A stretch of DNA of 7,303 nucleotides from SIG480 sp045533555 (GTDB taxonomy: Bacteria; Bacillota; Clostridia; Oscillospirales; JAAYXM01): the NCBI GenBank assembly GCA_045533555.1, contig JAZSHZ010000305.1:1-7303 (forward strand), read 5' to 3'. The notes below the pieces were generated by a model, which saw nothing but the letters and a program-made list of their open reading frames with translations, had not been told where the DNA came from and searched no databases. This document shows, piece by piece, positions 4,545 through 7,303 of the stretch; positions within the stretch are counted from its first letter, which is position 1; every line of letters starts with the position of its first letter. The translations under genes and the position numbers were made by a program.

Positions 4545-5486
4545 TTGGATTCATCATATGTCGGTAACTACACCATCAAGCTTCGCGAAATCGTCAAGGA
4601 ATTTTCTCTTGAGGTCGTCTATGCCCCAGATGGGTATGACCACAAGGATATCGCATCGACGGGCATAAACCGCCCGGGTCTTCAGCTTGCAGGCTTTTTT
4701 GACCAGTTCGACAATACGAGAACGGTCGTTATAGGCCGCGTCGAGCGAAGCTTTTTGAGTACGCTTTCCGTCGAGGAGAGAATAAAGCGCTTCGGGGCGC
4801 TTCTTGAAAAGAACATTCCGTTTGTTGTTTTCACGAGAAATCAGGAGATTTTCCCCGAGCTTTGCGAGGTTGCGGAGAAATATAAAACCCCGATTTTCAG
4901 AACACCGGAGACGACATCCGAATTCATGTCTGCTCTGATTGCATATCTCAAGGTTCAGCTTGCGCCGCGCATAACGCGCCACGGCGTCCTAGTCGAGATA
5001 TACGGCGAAGGTGTTCTTCTGCTCGGTGAGAGCGGAGTCGGAAAGAGCGAAACGGCGATTGAGCTTGTCAAGCGCGGACACCGTCTCATTGCGGACGATG
5101 CCGTCGAACTCAAGAAGGTTTCATCGAAGAGCATCGTCGGAACTGCGCCCGAAATCATCCGCCATTTCATCGAGCTTCGCGGCATCGGTGTCGTCGATGT
5201 CAGAAGAATATTCGGTATGGGGTCCGTCAAGCTGACGGAGAAGATCGACCTCGTCATCAACCTCGAAATATGGCAGGATGGCAAGCAGTATGACCGCCTC
5301 GGCGCGGATACGCAGTATATGGATATTCTCGGAATCAATATCCCGTGTCTGACGATTCCCGTCAAGCCCGGTCGAAACCTTGCGGTTATCCTCGAGGTTG
5401 CGGCGATGAATAACCGCCATAAGAAGATGGGATATAATGCGGCAGAGGATCTCTCCGCAAGAATAAGCGATAATTTTTATGACTAA
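4545..5486 (+). CDS. hprK: HPr kinase/phosphorylase
   Basis: This bifunctional cytoplasmic enzyme phosphorylates HPr of the phosphotransferase system on its regulatory serine using ATP or pyrophosphate, and removes that phosphate when phosphate is high, so setting carbon catabolite repression in Gram-positive bacteria. With the TTG at 4545 as start the protein has 313 residues, a normal length. The N-terminal domain is followed by the kinase domain: the conserved His146 in RHGVLVEIYG, the Walker A loop GESGVGKS (161-168), HRLIADDAVE with Asp184 and Asp185, the family signature IELRGIGVVDV (209-219), and KPGRNLAVILEVAAMNNR near the end. The TTG at 4539 is also in frame but lies only 3 nt after GGAGG; the TTG at 4545, with a 9-nt spacing, is the better start. 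It heads a plus-strand operon with the glucokinase 13 nt downstream. Confidence 0.96.
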   Translation: MDSSYVGNYTIKLREIVKEFSLEVVYAPDGYDHKDIASTGINRPGLQLAGFFDQFDNTRTVVIGRVERSFLSTLSVEERIKRFGALLEKNIPFVVFTRNQEIFPELCEVAEKYKTPIFRTPETTSEFMSALIAYLKVQLAPRITRHGVLVEIYGEGVLLLGESGVGKSETAIELVKRGHRLIADDAVELKKVSSKSIVGTAPEIIRHFIELRGIGVVDVRRIFGMGSVKLTEKIDLVINLEIWQDGKQYDRLGADTQYMDILGINIPCLTIPVKPGRNLAVILEVAAMNNRHKKMGYNAAEDLSARISDNFYD

Positions 5487-5499
5487 GGAGTAGAAAGCA

Positions 5500-6429
5500 T
5501 TGAAGATAGGAATAGATCTTGGAGGAACAAATATTGCGGGAGGCCTCGTCTCCGATTCGGGAGAGCTTCTTTATAAGACAAGCACCCCGACTGTGACTGA
5601 CAGTGAGGAGAGCCTTCTCGCCGCAATCGCAGGTGTTATAAACGAAATAAAGACTCACGCGGAAGGTGCGGAGATATCGGGTGTCGGAATCGGAGTTCCG
5701 GGACACGCGGACGATAAGACGGGAATTGTCGTCTATTGCAACAACGTTCCGTTTAAAAATACTCCGCTTGCGGAATATATCAAGCGCGAGACGGGGCTTT
5801 CCTGCACGATAGGAAACGATGCAAATGCCGCGGCACTTGGCGAGGTTCTTTTCGGTGCTGCGAAAAACTACAGTAATGCAGTTATGATAACACTCGGAAC
5901 GGGTATCGGCGCAGGTATCATTTTTGATAACAAGGTTTTCTCGGGTTGCAACGGTGCTGCGGGAGAGATCGGCCATATGTGCCTCTATCCCGAAGGGCTT
6001 CCCTGCGCCTGCGGAAGACACGGTTGCTTTGAGCTCTATGGCTCAGCGACGGCGCTTAAGCGCCAGACGCGCGAGGCAATGGAGAAGCACCCCGAAAGCC
6101 TTCTTAATAAGCTCGCAAAGACACCTGATGAAGTCAGCGGAAAGACTGCGTTTGACGCAATGCGCGCGGGTGACGAGGCAGGAAAATCAGTCGTCGATCA
6201 ATATATCAGATATCTTGCGACCGGTGTCGTTGATATTATCAACCTGCTTTATCCCGAGGCTATCATCTTCGGAGGGGGCATTGCAAAAGAAGGGGAGACG
6301 CTTCTTGCGCCCCTCTGCAAAATCGTCGAAAAGGAATCCTATTCGACATACGGAAGACAACCGAAATTCCTCACGGCCGAGCTTGGAAATGATGCGGGCA
6401 TCATCGGCGCGGCATTTTTAGGAGAATAA
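5500..6429 (+). CDS. glcK: ROK-family glucokinase
   Basis: This 309-residue cytoplasmic sugar kinase most likely phosphorylates glucose with ATP to glucose 6-phosphate. It has the N-terminal phosphate loop IDLGGTNIAGG (5-15), the catalytic-base region IGNDANAAALGE (Asp107), the second ATP loop ITLGTGIGAG (130-139), and the ROK zinc site made by GEIGHM (His159) and CACGRHGC (Cys169, Cys171, Cys176). The C-terminus has the usual GGGIAKEGE and GNDAGIIGAA segments. The start is TTG, with AAGGAG 9 nt upstream. It follows hprK by 13 nt, so the two are very probably co-transcribed, joining glucose entry into glycolysis with the HPr switch that senses glycolytic state. ROK proteins also include kinases for other sugars; the sequence and context favour glucokinase without proving it. 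Confidence 0.9.
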   Translation: MKIGIDLGGTNIAGGLVSDSGELLYKTSTPTVTDSEESLLAAIAGVINEIKTHAEGAEISGVGIGVPGHADDKTGIVVYCNNVPFKNTPLAEYIKRETGLSCTIGNDANAAALGEVLFGAAKNYSNAVMITLGTGIGAGIIFDNKVFSGCNGAAGEIGHMCLYPEGLPCACGRHGCFELYGSATALKRQTREAMEKHPESLLNKLAKTPDEVSGKTAFDAMRAGDEAGKSVVDQYIRYLATGVVDIINLLYPEAIIFGGGIAKEGETLLAPLCKIVEKESYSTYGRQPKFLTAELGNDAGIIGAAFLGE

Positions 6430-6434
6430 ATTTT

Positions 6435-7303
6435 ATGCTTACTGGTGAAAAAAAGGCGGAGTTCTTATCGCTTCGCCGCGCGCACATTGAGCGCGAATTC
6501 GGATTTTTAAATGATATGCAAAGGCGCGCGGTCTTCAAGACGGAAGGCCCGCTTCTTTTGCTTGCAGGTGCGGGAAGCGGCAAGACAACCGTCGTCATCA
6601 ACCGCATTGCGAATATAATTAAATACGGCAACGCCTATTATTCGGACGAGGTCGATGAGAGAATAACGGAGATGGATATCGAAATCCTCCGCGAATATCT
6701 CCGCTCGGGAGATGAATTCCTGCGCGAAAGTGCGGAAAATATCTGCAAGCTTCGCCCTGCAAACCCGTGGTCGGTCATCGCAATAACGTTTACGAACAAG
6801 GCGGCAAATGAGCTCAAGGAGCGACTTGAGCGCGTCTGCGGAGAAAAGGCGAACGACATCTGGGCGCAGACCTTCCATTCCGCCTGCGTGAGAATCCTTC
6901 GCCGAAATATTGATAAGCTCGGCTATGACACGTCGTTTACGATATACGACTCGGCAGATTCGGAAAGAGTCGTCAAGGATTGCCTTGCAGAGCTTAATAT
7001 AGACACGAAGGCATTTCCGCCAAAGGCTATTCAGAATGTCATCAGCCGTTCAAAGGACTCGATGCTCACGCCTGCAAAATTCAAGATTGAATCGGAGGGT
7101 AATTTCCGCCTTGAGAAAATTGCAGAGGTATATTCGCGCTATCAGGCGCGCCTGAAGGCGGCGAATGCTCTCGACTTTGACGATATAATTATGTTGACGG
7201 TAACCCTTCTTTCGGAGCATCGCGATGTTCTCGATTATTATCGCAATAAATTCAGATACGTCCTCGTCGATGAGTATCAGGATACTAACCACGCGCAATA
7301 TCT
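6435..7303 (+). CDS. pcrA: UvrD/PcrA-type superfamily 1 DNA helicase (3' end outside window)
   Basis: The visible 289 codons form the N-terminal part of an ATP-dependent 3'-5' DNA helicase used in repair and replication; a full PcrA would be over 700 residues. In order there are the Q-motif region FLNDMQRRAV (Gln29), Walker A AGAGSGKT (44-51), motif Ia ITFTNKAANELKER (117-130), motif Ib TFHSACVRILRR (146-157), LDFDD (246-250), and motif II LVDEYQDT (277-284). Between Walker A and motif Ia there are about 40 more residues than in the Bacillus or Geobacillus protein (roughly residues 60-108, charged and probably helical). The ATG at 6435 is 5 nt after the glucokinase stop, with GGAG 10 nt upstream inside that gene's end. 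The frame is open to the window edge. PcrA is the best name for this host, though other UvrD paralogues share these motifs. Confidence 0.93.
   Translation, partial: MLTGEKKAEFLSLRRAHIEREFGFLNDMQRRAVFKTEGPLLLLAGAGSGKTTVVINRIANIIKYGNAYYSDEVDERITEMDIEILREYLRSGDEFLRESAENICKLRPANPWSVIAITFTNKAANELKERLERVCGEKANDIWAQTFHSACVRILRRNIDKLGYDTSFTIYDSADSERVVKDCLAELNIDTKAFPPKAIQNVISRSKDSMLTPAKFKIESEGNFRLEKIAEVYSRYQARLKAANALDFDDIIMLTVTLLSEHRDVLDYYRNKFRYVLVDEYQDTNHAQY

Noticed and set aside
5386..6021. Minus-strand open frame of 211 codons
   Set aside because: It is antisense across the end of hprK and the first half of the glucokinase gene, both clearly real; the product has no recognisable motif.

Overview
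The window looks like a chromosome segment of a low-to-moderate GC Gram-positive bacterium of the class Clostridia, probably a gut Oscillospiraceae/Ruminococcaceae-type organism. The reasons are an HPr kinase/phosphorylase gene, a zinc-ribbon AbrB-type regulator, a ROK-family glucokinase, strong GGAGG ribosome binding sites, TTG starts, and consensus sigma-A promoters with 17-nt spacers. The taxonomic guess is inference; no rRNA or other marker is present.

Layout, left to right. Positions 1-140 hold no gene I can support. A minus-strand AbrB-type regulator (175-414) and a plus-strand DegT/DnrJ/EryC1 aminotransferase (586-1896) diverge from a shared AT-rich intergenic region. That region carries a good promoter for each gene and a tandem repeat with an AATAATTATT palindrome overlapping the aminotransferase -35. 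The aminotransferase appears to be a single-gene unit ending in a near-perfect terminator (1912-1944).

Positions 1970-4400 form an accessory island read on the minus strand. In transcription order it holds: a consensus promoter; a 5'-truncated RHS gene (C-terminal core plus start of a variable tip); the rest of that tip in two other frames, as if broken by two single-A slips; a small multi-pass membrane protein whose ribosome binding site overlaps the stop of the tip frame; a 131-bp element with terminal inverted repeats; an out-of-frame coding remnant; and a secreted protein joining a stalk (copper amine oxidase N-terminal-like) domain to a domain resembling the NTF2-fold immunity family. 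A second copy of part of the 131-bp element lies beyond that last gene. The simplest reading is a decayed polymorphic-toxin locus: one RHS tip with an adjacent candidate immunity gene, followed by the stub of a second toxin with its own immunity gene, the second pair bracketed by short repeats. Toxin and immunity roles are inferred from context and remembered family resemblance.

Positions 4480-7303 are housekeeping on the plus strand. A consensus promoter precedes hprK (HPr kinase/phosphorylase), a ROK glucokinase gene 13 nt later, and a UvrD/PcrA-type helicase gene 5 nt after that, which runs off the right edge. hprK and the glucokinase link sugar phosphorylation to catabolite regulation; the helicase is probably only co-transcribed.
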